DNA from: Hirsutella rhossiliensis
Taxonomy: Eukaryota; Ascomycota; Sordariomycetes; Hypocreales; Ophiocordycipitaceae
DNA: 64,000 nucleotides
Assembly: GCF_020360975.1 (NCBI RefSeq)
Contig: NW_025408672.1
Span: 2,604,001 to 2,668,000 of the forward strand
Reading direction: 5' to 3'
Position 1 is the first letter of the stretch. Each line of letters starts with the position of its first letter. Under the pieces are notes generated by a model, which did no database searches, was not told the origin of the DNA, and worked only from the letters and a program-made list of their open reading frames with translations. This document shows positions 44,971-56,867 of this stretch, piece after piece. A program made the translations under genes and the position numbers.

Positions 44971-47486
44971 ATAAGGGTCTTAGCTTACAAGGGTAAAAGT
45001 AGTAGTCGCGCTACTAGATCCCCCCTACTTATCACGAAAAAGATGTAGCCGCCTGTCAGATATAAGCGACAGCGTCAATTAACGCATATAGTATACGCGA
45101 CACTACTATATAGTTAATATAGTAAAAAGAAATAGAATTAACAAAGTAATAGCTTTATTAATTAACTATACCTCTTATATAATAAGATTAATAAACTTAG
45201 CTATAGTCTAAGGTCTTTTATAATATTATACGAGAGATCGTTAGCTTTAGACAATATAAGAGAAAGAATATTAAGAGGAGGACGGAGTAGGGGTAGCGCG
45301 GCTATAAGGGCAATATTATTAGGCGCGCCTATAGCTTCGTCTTAGGAAACGGGTCGTTAAGTAGCAAGCTAATAAGTAGGCGCCGCTATCTATATAGATA
45401 TAAGGGCTAGAAAGGCTAGATTAATTAGCGGGCCTAGTTGCTATAATTTCGAGCTTAAGAATTAGAAATGCGTGATTTAGGTGAATTTAGATATATGCGT
45501 TGTATAGCTAAAAGTGCGTTATATAGCCGAAGGTGCATTGCATGTATATATGGGTGGCGCAAGCGCGGGTGCGGGCGGCGTAGGTGCGAGTGTAGGCATT
45601 TCGGCGGTATCGCTACTTGCCTTGCTAGGCGAGGGCGGTATAAATAGGCGGGGCGGGCTGGCGTAAGTACGTATTTCAAGATAGGGAATATATATAAGTA
45701 GAGATATATATGTATGTATGAATAGTATTACTCGTCTGATAATATTAACGCTATAGGGAGGAGAGGTAGGGTTACGGGCCGTTTCGTAAGTGCGGGTGCT
45801 GCGGCGTTGGGACTTGGGACAAACAAAAAAAGTGGCCCAAGATGAGGATGGGACATGTGATGTAAGATAGTCAACGAAAATGGGAAGCTTTATCCTGGGG
45901 CGTTATCATGCACGCATACGACGATGCAACCCGTATTTATTCACTGTGTCAAGCCCGATGTTCCCGTACCTCGTATTGCGTGCTGATATGCGACAAACGT
46001 GAGGTACTTACCCTCGTAGTCGATATGCAGAAAGAGGTATCTAGGGGTTCGGACTTACAGGCGATTGTGCTTATGAAGCTCATTCTGTCGCCTGAGAGGC
46101 GTATATCCGAATTGGTGCATATACATGCAATATACAGCGTGAACCTGTCCTACACCCCATGTTGTCGAGAGTCCAAGTCAAGAAGCTAGTGAGTTGGCCG
46201 GAATTTGCCGGTGAAATGAAGGGATCAATCGCCCAGTGGCCAGTTCTCCCAGTGCTCCACCCCCGGACCAGAGATAAGAGCTATTGTCTCATACAAAGGA
46301 TCGTATCAGGGGTCGGCATGTGAGGCGGTGTTATTATAGCTATTCGGTGCAGGACCACATGAGGAAAACAGTGGCCGGGACTAGCCACAACACAGAATGT
46401 GTCGCCTTACGGTGGGGGGAAACGTGGATCCCATTGCAAATAAAAGGGAATGGAGGCTCCGCTATTGACCCCACGATATACGTGGACATATTCGTGCCTG
46501 GACCTTGATGGACATCACATCCTAACCCTCAACACGTGGGGGCAGGTAACCGAGTCAGGCGCGTGGACAGCAAGATAGCAAGCGGTCATCTTGAAAGCAT
46601 TTGATGGCCGAAAGTCACAGGCCCAGCCAGTCAGGAGTTGCATGTAAGCGAGAGGTGATGCCGTGGACGAGGAGTTCCCGCAGCTTGGCGTCAATCTGGT
46701 CTCGAGACTGAGTGGATGAGCGTAATGAGAGTACGATGAAGAATCTCAGGCAGGGCAGACAGACAGCCGGGACGGTTGGATTCCCCTGATACCGCACCAG
46801 TAAATACCCACTTGGCGCCAGTGTTAGACTGAATATTGCCGCCCATGTTCCCCATTCACGCATTAGTCAAGACGAGCCAACTAACTGGACGAGAAATTAG
46901 ATATAAGGCGCGACCATTAGCTCCACGATACCGCTCGCTAGCTCGCATTCTAGTACCATGTGGGGGGACTGTCCGTTTCATAAGGAAAATGGACCCCGGT
47001 TGGTCAGGTGGAAGCAAACACGAGATGTTCGGCCGAACTGCCAGGGCCCCAGGGCAGTATCTGCCGTCCTTCCCGTCTCTGCGAATCTCTCTGTGTTTGG
47101 AGTCAAGCATCGGGCCACGGCCCAGAAACGCACCCACGAAGAAAGCGGCGCTGGCTGGGCTTCTCATTTCTTACCTGAGCTTCCCAAGGGCCCCGGCGAC
47201 GAACAGGGATCTTCCCGACAACGGTGCGAGAGGAGCAAGCCTAAGTCGGGTTCATGCAATCCCCACACAGAATTCCAGCAGGGCCAAGGGCGGTTGGTGT
47301 CTATCTCTGGAGCTGAGCAGCTGGCTGACAACCGGCAGGGGGAAGAAGAGAAAATGACGCCATTATGTTTACCCCAGCTTGGCAGAGACGGCGGGCATGT
47401 GCCGCATGACAGGGCATGGGCATTCGGAGACTGGATTTCAGGTTGCTCGCTGCAAAGTTATGCCTCGTCAAGTCAGGTAGAAAAAG

Positions 47487-47492
47487 TATAAA
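47487..47492 (+). promoter_or_regulatory. possible TATA box of the 47657 gene
   Basis: TATAAA about 165 bp before the ATG. Confidence 0.4.
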
Positions 47493-47656
47493 GACTGAGA
47501 TCGTTGCCCCTTCCAGGTTCGGCTGGAGCAGCTCGTGAACAAAGATATCAACCATACTATCGTTACAACCGGCATCACCTTCGGACCAACCCCATTTCAT
47601 CACTCGTTTTATCTTTCCCACCTCTGGCCCCTTTCCCGCTCCGGCTCAGACGCAAA

Positions 47657-48382
47657 ATGCAGACCAAGAACTTCCTGTATGCGCTCCTCGCACTCGTCGA
47701 GATCACCGCTGCGGTGCCCTCGTCGCTGGAACGAAGAATAGACTGGGGAACGGTAAAGCGTACAGCCAGTGTCACGATTCAAAACAACGCGCCCGAGAAA
47801 ATCAAGTCCGTCTCGCTCATTCACAAATACAGCAGCGTCTATAAGAGCAGGGCCGAGTGGCCGCTTATTGAGCAAGGAAAGAGCCCGGACCCTGACAACA
47901 GAACCACGGTGGAATATAATACCGGCCCTTTCACCACTGGCCGGGACTGGTGGCTTCTCAGCTTCTACAACGACGACATAACGATCAATTACATGACGAA
48001 CCCCAACAACTTTCGGGACGTGGTCGATTTCCTTGAGTCAATAGGAACGGTCACCACCATCAGTCTCTTTGGCGCTACCGCTGGGGTGTTGGGTATGCTC
48101 GCCGGCCCCGTAACGAGTGTCGCCGCCTCGGTCGCAGCGGCAGCTGTCGCGAAAGCCACGACGGACCGGCTATTTGATTCAGAAACGACAGTCGGATTTA
48201 AACAACACATTCTTCGGTCGGAAGATGCGGACAAGCTGACCACCATCGTCATCAATGCGGACTATACAATTACCTTCAAGTCCGAGTCGGGCATCTCTGA
48301 GACCGTTACTGCTAGGAGGGTTCCTGATATCCAAGTTAAGAACGAAAAGGGAGTTTTAGTGGCACAAAGCCAGAAGCGATAA
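47657..48382 (+). CDS. secreted protein, likely of the fungal 'up-regulated in Daf-2' type
   Basis: Single exon, 241 residues from ATG 47657; a longer open frame upstream was not used because it begins before a classic signal peptide. Residues 1-21 (MQTKNFLYALLALVEITAAV) are the signal, and LERR just after is a likely Kex2 site. The mature part begins with a beta-rich domain (TASVTIQNNAPEKIKSVSLI, then EYNTGPFTTGRDWWLLSFYN), then an Ala/Gly-rich membrane-like segment (residues ~135-175), then TTVGFKQHILRSEDADKLTT. From memory this matches fungal secreted proteins annotated with the Daf-2-up-regulated domain; that label gives no function. The central hydrophobic helix suggests membrane interaction. 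Its GC-rich codons contrast with the AT-rich flanks. Confidence 0.75.
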   Translation: MQTKNFLYALLALVEITAAVPSSLERRIDWGTVKRTASVTIQNNAPEKIKSVSLIHKYSSVYKSRAEWPLIEQGKSPDPDNRTTVEYNTGPFTTGRDWWLLSFYNDDITINYMTNPNNFRDVVDFLESIGTVTTISLFGATAGVLGMLAGPVTSVAASVAAAAVAKATTDRLFDSETTVGFKQHILRSEDADKLTTIVINADYTITFKSESGISETVTARRVPDIQVKNEKGVLVAQSQKR

Positions 48383-48966
48383 TTGCGTATGTAGGCACAG
48401 CATCTAAAGGGCTTGGACAAGATGTTTTAAACATGCCCTCATGCGACGATTAGGCACGCGGCTCGTATATATGTGTATTCACTTTACATATCGTTCGTTG
48501 AAATAAATTTTATCTATTTATCGGACACGCTATAACCTTTAGACAATCTCGCTATATGATATGCATTGCTTGTAGGCACACTCGGCGAGCTGCAGCGCGG
48601 TCGGTTCGTTTCTCGGTCATATCGTCGATCATGTCAAACGACATTCCCCCCCAGTCAAGGAGGTGTCCCGACCCACATGGACACCGTTTTTGTGTATATA
48701 ACCGGGACCTTCGTCCCCTTGACTTGGGCAGTGGTTAAGGCCGATAGACTCTTTATAACCGTCATATGCATGGCATCTCTTATTTTCTTTGGACAGATCG
48801 GTCGGCTTTTTAGCACTTTCTCTCCCTGAGGGGCTAATAGAGATTGAGGGAGGAGGAGCGTTGGACACACAGAAAATCTATCCTCTCTTAGGAAACAAAA
48901 CATGTAGAAGCGCTATTTACAACAAAAGACTACCTTCTGTCATCAAAGACAATATCGATTGTTGCT

Positions 48967-49140
48967 ATGACTGAGTCCTCCGGCCCAATAACCACCTTTA
49001 GAACGAATCTCGAATCGGCACCTGCAAGCAGCGCCTTCCGCTCGACGACCGATCTCTCCCTCCCGTTCAAGACAGCAGCCATGTCAAATGTCAATGTCAC
49101 GCGATATGTTTATCCTGACATGTTGCTATCAGAAATTTAG
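48967..49140 (+). CDS. possible 57-residue ORF
   Basis: ATG-started frame MTESSGPITTFRTNLESAPA and on, ending at TAG. Many C-ending codons and a protein-like composition, but no family and no promoter signal. May be an exon remnant. Confidence 0.25.
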   Translation: MTESSGPITTFRTNLESAPASSAFRSTTDLSLPFKTAAMSNVNVTRYVYPDMLLSEI

Positions 49141-49913
49141 AAGAAGCAAGCGAAGTGCGCAGGCCTTAGGTCCCTTTCTCTCCATATAGAGGTGCGAAGT
49201 CACGAGACCTGCCGGAATCGGAACTTGGCTTTACAGAACCAACGTCATCTGCATCTAAGTCGAGCGCAGATAACGCACGTTGCATGAAGGAGCCAAGAGG
49301 CTAACTATCTAGCCGCAATCGTAATGCAATCGTATTCCCCGCCACGTGAGTACAATTGCGCCCCACAGATGGAGAAAGAGTCTCCAGAGGTTCGCGTTCC
49401 GCCAACTAGTTGTTAGCCAATAAATGCCGAGCATCACGCCCCCAAGGAGCTGAATCGCGGAATCAGCCGGCTCCCTCCCCATAGTTCATCGTCCGCGACC
49501 TCCCTACGGAAGCAGCCTTGCCAGGTGGCCTGGCAGCCATAAACAGCAAGCAAAGGACCTTTGTTTAATAAACAAGACGACGGTTGGTGGTAATGGTTGG
49601 TGGTAATGGTTGGTCTATGTTTTTAAGGCTTCTATTACGCCCAAGTCTCGCGGTGCAGAACTAACATTCGGCCAGCATTGACCGTCTGGTATTAATCTAG
49701 CGCATTAGATGACCTAACCGACTAGAGGCGAGGGCCCAGTTAAAAGTTATCTAGCAGAATCCCCGGGGAAATGGACTAGGTATCCCTATATATTTATCGC
49801 ACGTAACTTTACCCTACGCGTCTTCTCTATAGTATCTATAAACTAGGCAATTAAGAAATAAATATTTATTATGTTTTTTTACTAAGTAAAAGTAAAGTAA
49901 TTACTTTTATCGC

Positions 49914-50360
49914 AAAGTATGGCCTGATTTCGTAGTTCTCGGAGATATCCCTTAGTAAGAGGGACCTCGGAAGCTAAAAAACCGGTTTAAAAGAAGGAGC
50001 TAAAAAGAGGTGCAAAGAGGAGGGTAGGGGCATAAGGGGAAGTAAAAGTAGCGATAGCTTCCTATAAAGGTAGTAAGAGATAAGATAGATATACCGGTAA
50101 TAGCTAAAATAAAAGGGAAAAACTAGTAAAAAGCTTAGTAGTTAAGAGGATATTAATAGCTTCTTTAAGTAGGATCTTCTTTATTAATTAAGATACTAGA
50201 TAAGTATAAAGAAGGGCGTTAGATAGAGGAAAGAAAGATAATTAAGGTAATATAATAATTACTCCCTTACTTAAATTACTGCCCTTATAAGAATTAAATA
50301 TCTCTGCCCTACCTATCCGAGCCCTTACTTTTAATTTTACCTTTATATATTTTATATATA
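49914..50360. repeat. dispersed repeat copy B, less mutated
   Basis: Second copy of the repeat at 44537-44970, same orientation, about 447 bp. It keeps more C and G (for example GAGATATCCC where A has GAGATATCTC), so it was mutated less. Confidence 0.75.
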
Positions 50361-52646
50361 CTTCTTATATCTCTCTGCGCGAGATATATATTATTTACTA
50401 ATGTTTTTTCCGCGACTAGGCGTATATAGTTCGCGCGAGGGTTTTATCCTCCTAAGCGCGGTATTAAGTATTATTTAAAGTCGCGCCCCTTTAAAAGCTA
50501 AGTAAGGGTATAATATAAGGGCTTTTACCTTATATAGGCCTAGACTAAGGTCTAGGCTAAGTTTATATATAAGTAGCTTCTATACTTATATAAGCTAAGC
50601 CTATACTTTTCTTCCTTTTTTCTTTTATAAATTATTAACCTTCTTCTTATAGACTATACTTATATCTATCCCTCTACTTACTCTATAAGAAGTACCGCTA
50701 TATAAAGTAGAAAAGCTAGTAAGCGTATAAGGGCCTATAGTAGTTATAATATAGCGCGGCGTAAAGATAAAAATTAAGTAAAGTAAGAGTGTATATATAA
50801 AGAAAGTAAAGCTTAAAGGAGGAAAAAGAAAGGAAAAAAGAAAGAGGAAAAAGAAAGGTATTTATATATAGTAGGGCATATATATAGTTAGTAAGGTACA
50901 GGGGTATATATATAAAAGAGGGTAGAATAAGGCGGAATAAGTATATAATATAAAAAGATAGGGTAGGCTTAAAGTAAAAGGACGCGGCTATATACGCTTA
51001 AGAAATAAAGAAGGGTAATAATAAAAAGGTAGTAAGAAAGGAAAAAAAGTACTACTAATAAAAAAGAGAAGGCAGGGGTAGTATTATAGGCTATACTTAT
51101 AAAGGGCTAAGGTTATACTATAGTAACTATACTAAAGTTAAGCTAAAGTAGACCTATATATAAGTAAAGCTTAACTTAAACTTATACTAAATAGTACTTA
51201 AATATAGGTTAAGCTAAGGACTAAGGAAGATAAATAATTAGCGTAAATAAAATCGAGTTTTCCTCCTTTCTCCTTAGCTTTAAATAAATAATTATTTAGC
51301 CTTATATTACTACGCTAAGTATACGCTAGCCCTTAATATATAATAACTTAATAGTTATAGCCCGCTTAACTTAATAAAGCTATATAACTTACTATTAAGT
51401 TATATATAAAGCTAATATTAATATCCGTATATATATATAAAATATTTACTAGTATAAGTTAAGTATATACTAAGAGATTAAGATTTAGTATTTTCTCCTA
51501 AGGATTTATTATTAGTATATAACTTAATTTATTTAATCCTAGTTCTATAGCTACCTAAGTAATTAAGAACCTATTTTACCGGTTAGAGCTACGTTAGTAG
51601 TTATTCCTCGTAGAGTATAATAGTTCTATGCAATAAATACGAGAGAACCTATATCCGTCCGTTTAAGATATAATATAGCTAACGAATAGATCAGCCACAC
51701 GGCGTCCGTAAGGCGGCGTCCGTAGCAAAGTGGTTCGGCGCGCATAGTCATTGCCTTGTTAGAGAGGCGGTGGTGTTGATGTGTATGTGTGTCGTGGCAC
51801 CCGGGACATCGAACCTCCAAGTCTTGATGGTCCCACCACAGTAGTGTGGCTTGTGGACATTCGTGTTCCTCAGCCATGATGCCGCTGCCGAGAACGGTGA
51901 TATCCAATAACCGCAACGAGCCGCGAGTATTTCGAGACCACGGCGATAACCGACGATAAAGCGGTATGCGTGATGTATGACAGAAGATGAAAAGAAACGG
52001 ACCGCACGTCACACTATATAACTGCACCATGGACCATCGCCTCGCCGCAAACGCGGTCGCTTCTAAACCTTGGACGTAACCTACGTCGATTGAGTTGGAC
52101 GCTTCGCCTGACACGACAAGGGCGATCTATAAAGATTTGAGACTTACCCTCGGTTCGTGCGCCACTTGATTCTCCTAGCAGCTTCGCCCCGGCGGTCTCG
52201 TTTGGCAACATCCGCCAGGTAACAGACAGGGCATTTTTGTGTTGTCGCTGTGTTGGCATTGTAAAGACAGACCCTCTGCACGGCGACGACGTGGCCGCCC
52301 GTAGGTTCCAACTTTAATGCTCCTGGCTCCACGGCTGCTGTTTCCCTGTATCAGGACGCAGGGTCTACGTCCGGCGCATCGTGGGTGGTGAGGTATATTC
52401 CAGCGCCATGTAGAAATCTTATTCCCCACAGGCTTGACACAGTAGGATTGACGCTTTGGGCGATGATGTGTAGTAGCGGCACACTCGGATTGAACAGATT
52501 CTTCGAATGCGAGTGCCGGCAAAGCGCAGATACGCCTTAGGGTTACTCACCTCTCAGCACACATTATTCAAGTACGCCTTAACTCACCACTCACAGGCAT
52601 ACAACATACTCACATCGTTATACACGGTCGTGGAGAACCAGTTGCC

Positions 52647-53379
52647 ATGGTCTGTAACTCGCAAACGGTTAAGATAGCCGTTCTAATCGATGCGGATAAT
52701 GCTCAACCCAGCATGACTAGACCAGTGCTGGCAGAAATTGAAAAATACGGCACCGCCTTTGTGAAAAGGGCGTATGGTGACTGGACGGGCATGACCCCGA
52801 CGGGATGGAAATTTCACCTACTCGAGAACTCAATTCAGCCAATTCAGCAGTTTGCGTGTACGCATGGCAAGAATGCAACAGACTCCGCCATGGTGATTGA
52901 CACCATGGACCTGCTCTACTCCGGTCGATTCGACGGCTCCTGCATCGTGTCGAGTGACAGCGATTTCACTCGACTGGCCTCGCGGATCCGCGAGAGTGGC
53001 CTGTTGGTCTATCGCTGCGGCGAACGCAAGACACGCTTGCGACAAATTCATCTACGTTGACAACATTGCACCGAAGGACGGCCCTATAAGCCATACTGAT
53101 GGGGTTACGAATCGTCCAGCTTCAGAAGGACAAAGCGATGTCCCCGATTAGGTCAGGGCCTGGCTGAGAGCGGCAGTGGAGGCGAGTTCGCATGATGACG
53201 GATGGGCCCACCTTGCAAACGTTGGAGAAATTCTGATGAAAAGGCACTCAGATTTCGATTCTCGCACTTACCAGCATAAGAAGCTCAGCGATTTAATCCT
53301 CGCCACTGACCAGTTCAGGATCGCTCATGGTAGCCTTGGAGACGGGAAAGCATCTATATACGTGCGAGAGAAGCCTTGA
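52647..53379 (+). pseudogene. NYN (LabA-like) plus OST-HTH/LOTUS protein, broken
   Basis: The first 129 or so codons encode a PIN-like NYN domain: KIAVLIDADNAQPSM, then AFVKRAYGDW, then KNATDSAMVIDTMDLLYSGR and SCIVSSDSDFTRLASRIRES. These hold the acidic residues of this RNase-like fold. After GERKT the frame is lost. The next family block (ACDKFIYVD) continues in another frame with no room for the usual ~6 residues between, which fits a deletion of about 17 nt near 53032. That second frame meets a TAG at about 53150. It then resumes as RAAVEASSHDDGWAHLANVG and DFDSRTYQHKKLSDLI up to YVREKP, an OST-HTH (LOTUS) RNA-binding domain. Such proteins pair an RNA-cleaving-like domain with an RNA-binding one. 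Two independent lesions argue for a true pseudogene rather than one read error. Confidence 0.8.
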
Positions 53380-54180
53380 CGAGTCCCAATATATATATGT
53401 ATGCTACGGCAACGTAAGGAGCACAAACACGACGAAATAGAGTGAAGAACGGGAAGCGATTCATGCAATTGTTGATCTCTGGCCGCCCGTCACTTCTCAC
53501 TGGAGGAGGGATGGCCATATCATACTCCAGCTACTGCTGTTGCCTTCTAGGCAGGACCCTGTTGCCTGCCTGGTCTCCCCGTGACAGGCAAGGTCGATCA
53601 TGAATGGACCTTATCTGGGTATTCTGTAGAATTCCGCGAGCCGTGTGCACAAACCAAGAAGTCTTATAGGTGGATTAATGCAGAAGGCAGCTCCGTACAA
53701 TAGAACAACAGGCGCATCAGCGCCTCTACGTCTTGCGCCTCATAGCACGTGTTCTTCCATCTTCGGGGTCTCGCCGTCGTTTCCCATTGCGCAGTGGCGA
53801 ATTCATGCTTTCGCCAATGTCCGAGTCACCGCAATTTGGCCTTGGATCCGTATCTAGGACTTCCGACATAAGTCGCTGCCTGAAAGTCCACTCCGGGCTG
53901 AAACGAATAGTTCGGTGCTTGATAGTGGGTCCTTGGGTCGGTACCGCAGCGAGGCGGGGACGCTCCAGCATCTGAAGGAACTCGCTTGTGATTGTCGCCT
54001 CGAACAGGTGTAGAGAGTCATTATCTGACTGACGGGTTACGAGAAGGCGCGACTTGTCTTGTTAGCTACGGCAGACGATGCGGGGCAAGACTGGGCTAAC
54101 GGTCGCGAGAAAGTGTCAGTTACGCGACATACCGTATATGCACTCGATCTTGGTGTCGTTTTTTTTTATATCATTACTCG
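53380..54180. other. intergenic region
   Basis: No gene recognised. It separates the NYN pseudogene from the 3' end of the LINE relic. Confidence 0.5.
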
Positions 54181-56643
54181 CATGCAGCCTCTAGGGCCAT
54201 GGCGAGGCTAGTAGGGGCCTAGGCCCCTATTAGCAGTCCTAGCTAGCTATAGAGCCCGGGGGCTTACAACCAATTAGGGAAAGGGTAGCTATAAAGGTAA
54301 ATAATAAAGGAAAGGTTAGTCTGGTTCCTCCCGCGCGGTGATTTCCCCCCCTAAGGGCCCTAGGACCCCTAGGTTACTCCTTTTCGAGCTACTTAGCTGT
54401 CCCTATCTCTATTTTAGCTAAGAAGGTTAGAAGGGCTTCCCTTCCTTCCTTAGAGCTATAAAGAATAGGTAGGCTAAGGGCCCCCTTCTATGTCTTAAAG
54501 GTCCGGTAAAGGACCTCTCTTTCCCTCCTATAGTTCGGGCACCTTAGAATAAGGTGCCTAGCCGTATGCCTTCCTTAGCCGTAGCGGCAGTCGTCTCGGT
54601 CTACCTTATTAGTCCTTTTTAGGAAGGAAAATAAGAAGCTAGCCCTAAAGAGGAGCTAGTAAAAGGCCGAGAGGGTCGGCCTAGGCCTCCTTATAAGGTC
54701 CTTTCTGGCTAAGGCAAGCGGGGTCTTTTAAATAGATATATAGTGCTTACCTAGGCCCTTAGCCCTAGGGCCTTTAGCCGCCTTAGTAGCCTAGAGTCCC
54801 TTTTAATAGTCCTTAGTAGCTTACTAGACCTTTCTTTATAAGTAGCTAATAGAGACTAAGGGGGTCCCTTAGGTAAGGGCCCTTAAGCTTCTTTTAGCTA
54901 GCTAGTCGGCTAGCTTATTACTAAAGATCCCTAGGTAGCTAGGGTACTAGTATAGCTATACGTTATAAAAGGCTTCTAAGCTAGATAGGAGCCTTTTAAT
55001 ATATATAGCTTAGTCTAAGAAACCTATAACCTTCTTTATAGCGGCTTAGCTATTTATAAAGATATAGGTATCTATAAGGGGGTTAAGAGGGCTAAGCTTT
55101 AAGGGCCGAGGCCTCTTAGCTAGGTCTTCTAGGACCCTTAGTATCGCGAATAGCTCTATATTAGCTACTTCGATTAAGGGCCCTAGGTTCTTATAGTACG
55201 CTTTAATAGGCCTATTTTCTAGGCCTATTTTATAAAAGGAGTAAGCGTTAGTCTTTATAAGGGACCCCTTAAGGCACCCCTTAAAGCTATTAGTATAAAA
55301 GGCTAAGGGCTATAACCTAAAGTCTTTTAAGCTAGCTAGGCTAGCTAAGAGGCGTTAGTATTACTTCTTAGCTAAGGGCTTAAGGGCTTTTATTACTATA
55401 ATAAAGGCCTTAGGCTCTAGGGCTTATAAGGACTCCTAGCTAGCTTTCCTTCTTTCTAAGTTATAATTAAGTCCTATAATAGCTACTAGGCCTTTAAGGA
55501 GGCGGAAGAGCTATATATATAGCCTAATATAGCTTAAGGCCCTTAGGTTAGAGCTTAAGTTAGCGAGGTTATCTTATATAGCTAGGTCGTAAGCTTACCT
55601 TATAGGGTAACTAGGTAAGAAGTATAGGGTCTAAAAGGTATAAGAAAGGTATACCCTTTTAAATCGTACTTTTAGTAGCGGTAGGGCCGCTTTAGCTTCT
55701 AAACCCTTAATCGGGGATCCTTTAAAGGCTCTTAAGACCTTTAAAAGAGCTTAGTTTTATAGCCTTTAGAAAGGCTTTATAAGGCTCTTAAGGGTCTTAG
55801 GCCCCCTATACTAGAGTTAGGCCCTATAGTCTATTATAGAGGTTACGTAAGCTTAGTAGAGCTATTTAAAGGCTCTAAATAATAAGCCTTTTTACGTAGA
55901 GGTTAGGCGGGATAGTCCTTTAAAGGTAGCTTATATAGAGACTACCTTCTTCTTAATATATTATTTAAATAAGAGCTTAGAATTAAAGAAGACCCCTAGC
56001 TACTATACTAAGGGCTTTACCTTAAAAAATAAGCCTCTTACTATTATACCCTTTAAAATAGGCTGCTATTACCTACTAAAGTAAATAAGTTCTATCTTTA
56101 ATAGGTCGAAGTAGACCCCTTAGTCTTTAGCTTATTCGAATAGGTTAATAGCTATTACTTCTAGCTACTAAACGTTCTTCTTAGCCGAGGTTAATATTAT
56201 AGAAATACTAAAGTTATCTATATAAGATAGCTAGTATCCCTTAGCCGCTAGTATCCCCCTTACGTATAAGAGGAATAAAATAGGGCTAATAAGGGACCCT
56301 TAAGGTACTCTTATTACTAGGTCTATAAGGGGCTAGACTTACCCCTCGAAGGCTAGCTAGATCTTCCTTTTAGTAAGGAAGTAGTCTACCTAGCTTATAA
56401 GGGCCTTAGGGAGGTTTAATTCCCTTAAGACCCTTATAAGCTATTCCTTTAATACGAAATTAAAGGCGCCCTTTATATTTAATAAGAGGGTACTAGTAAT
56501 AGTCTTCTTATTAAACTCCCGCTTCTTTTAGATATAATATAGAAGGAGGAAGGCTATATCTATAGCTAACCGCTATTTTCGTCCCCCTAGCTATATAGGG
56601 CTTAGAAGCCCGGCCATATTAGCTAAATAGCTTAGCTAGGTAG
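54181..56643 (-). mobile_element. RIP-degraded LINE (Tad1-like), 3' part
   Basis: Minus-strand conceptual reading, broken by many TAG/TAA codons, follows a fungal LINE ORF2. RT blocks from right to left: LLLNIKGAFNFVLKE (~56440-56490), VDYFLTKRKI, then P-stop-GSLISPILFLLY (~56265-56305), SYIDNFSI (~56200-56230), and LLKIELIYFSR. RNase H follows: NIELFAILRVLEDL (~55150) and YIFINS-stop-AAIK (55031-55069). A cysteine knuckle-like end follows: CRYG-stop-GRHTARHLILRC (~54546-54600). Stops sit mostly where CAG or CAA Gln codons would be, and key Asp residues read as Asn. Both are outcomes of C-to-T or G-to-A RIP. The left edge is set by composition and is approximate. Confidence 0.8.
56639..56643. 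repeat. target-site duplication of the LTR element, left copy
   Basis: GGTAG immediately before the 5' LTR; the same five bases follow the 3' LTR. Confidence 0.9.
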
Positions 56644-56865
56644 TGTCACGACCCTGGGCGCCAGCGTAGAGCCGCCAGCGCAGAACCTCACCAGTGTCAC
56701 GTGCCCAAGCAGCATCACGTGCCCACGCGCGACCTCGTGTCTATATAAGGGCCCGCTCGGTCGTGTAGTCTAGTCTTCCTTTCTTGCTCCTTAGCTTTGA
56801 GTCTTCGTTCATAGTGCCAATACATCTTTATAGCCGTCAAGGCTCGTATGTGCCTGGCCGTAACA
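56644..56865 (+). repeat. 5' LTR, 222 bp
   Basis: Begins TGTCACGACCCTGGGCGCCA and ends GGCCGTAACA. Contains a TATA box at 56742-56748 (TATATAA) and the likely transcript start near 56793. Confidence 0.95.
56742..56748 (+). promoter_or_regulatory. LTR TATA box
   Basis: TATATAA inside the 5' LTR, about 45-50 bp before the AGCTTTGAGT string that probably opens the R region. Confidence 0.65.
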
Positions 56866-56867
56866 CT

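Larger units (their letters stand above)
43804..47656. other. AT-rich degraded region followed by intergenic DNA
   Basis: From 43810 to about 45450 the sequence is almost only A and T with TA-rich strings and stops in every frame, as expected of RIP-mutated repeats. One block (44537-44970) matches another at 49914-50360. From about 45680 composition recovers. A 93-codon ATG frame at 45908-46189 and others near 46.3 and 47 kb show no recognisable features. Confidence 0.6.
48383..52646. other. intergenic and AT-rich degraded region
   Basis: Left part (to about 49.7 kb) is mixed composition; from about 49.75 to 51.6 kb it is strongly A+T-rich with stops in all frames (RIP-like). From 51.6 to 52.6 kb composition recovers. 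There, minus-strand fragments such as MAEEHECPQATLLWWDHQDL and a later CPGCHDTHTH read like pieces of a decayed cysteine-containing protein, but no intact gene could be built. Confidence 0.55.

Noticed and set aside
46836..47357. 173-codon frame before the secreted gene
   Set aside because: No signal, domain or splice support; several overlapping frames are equally open.
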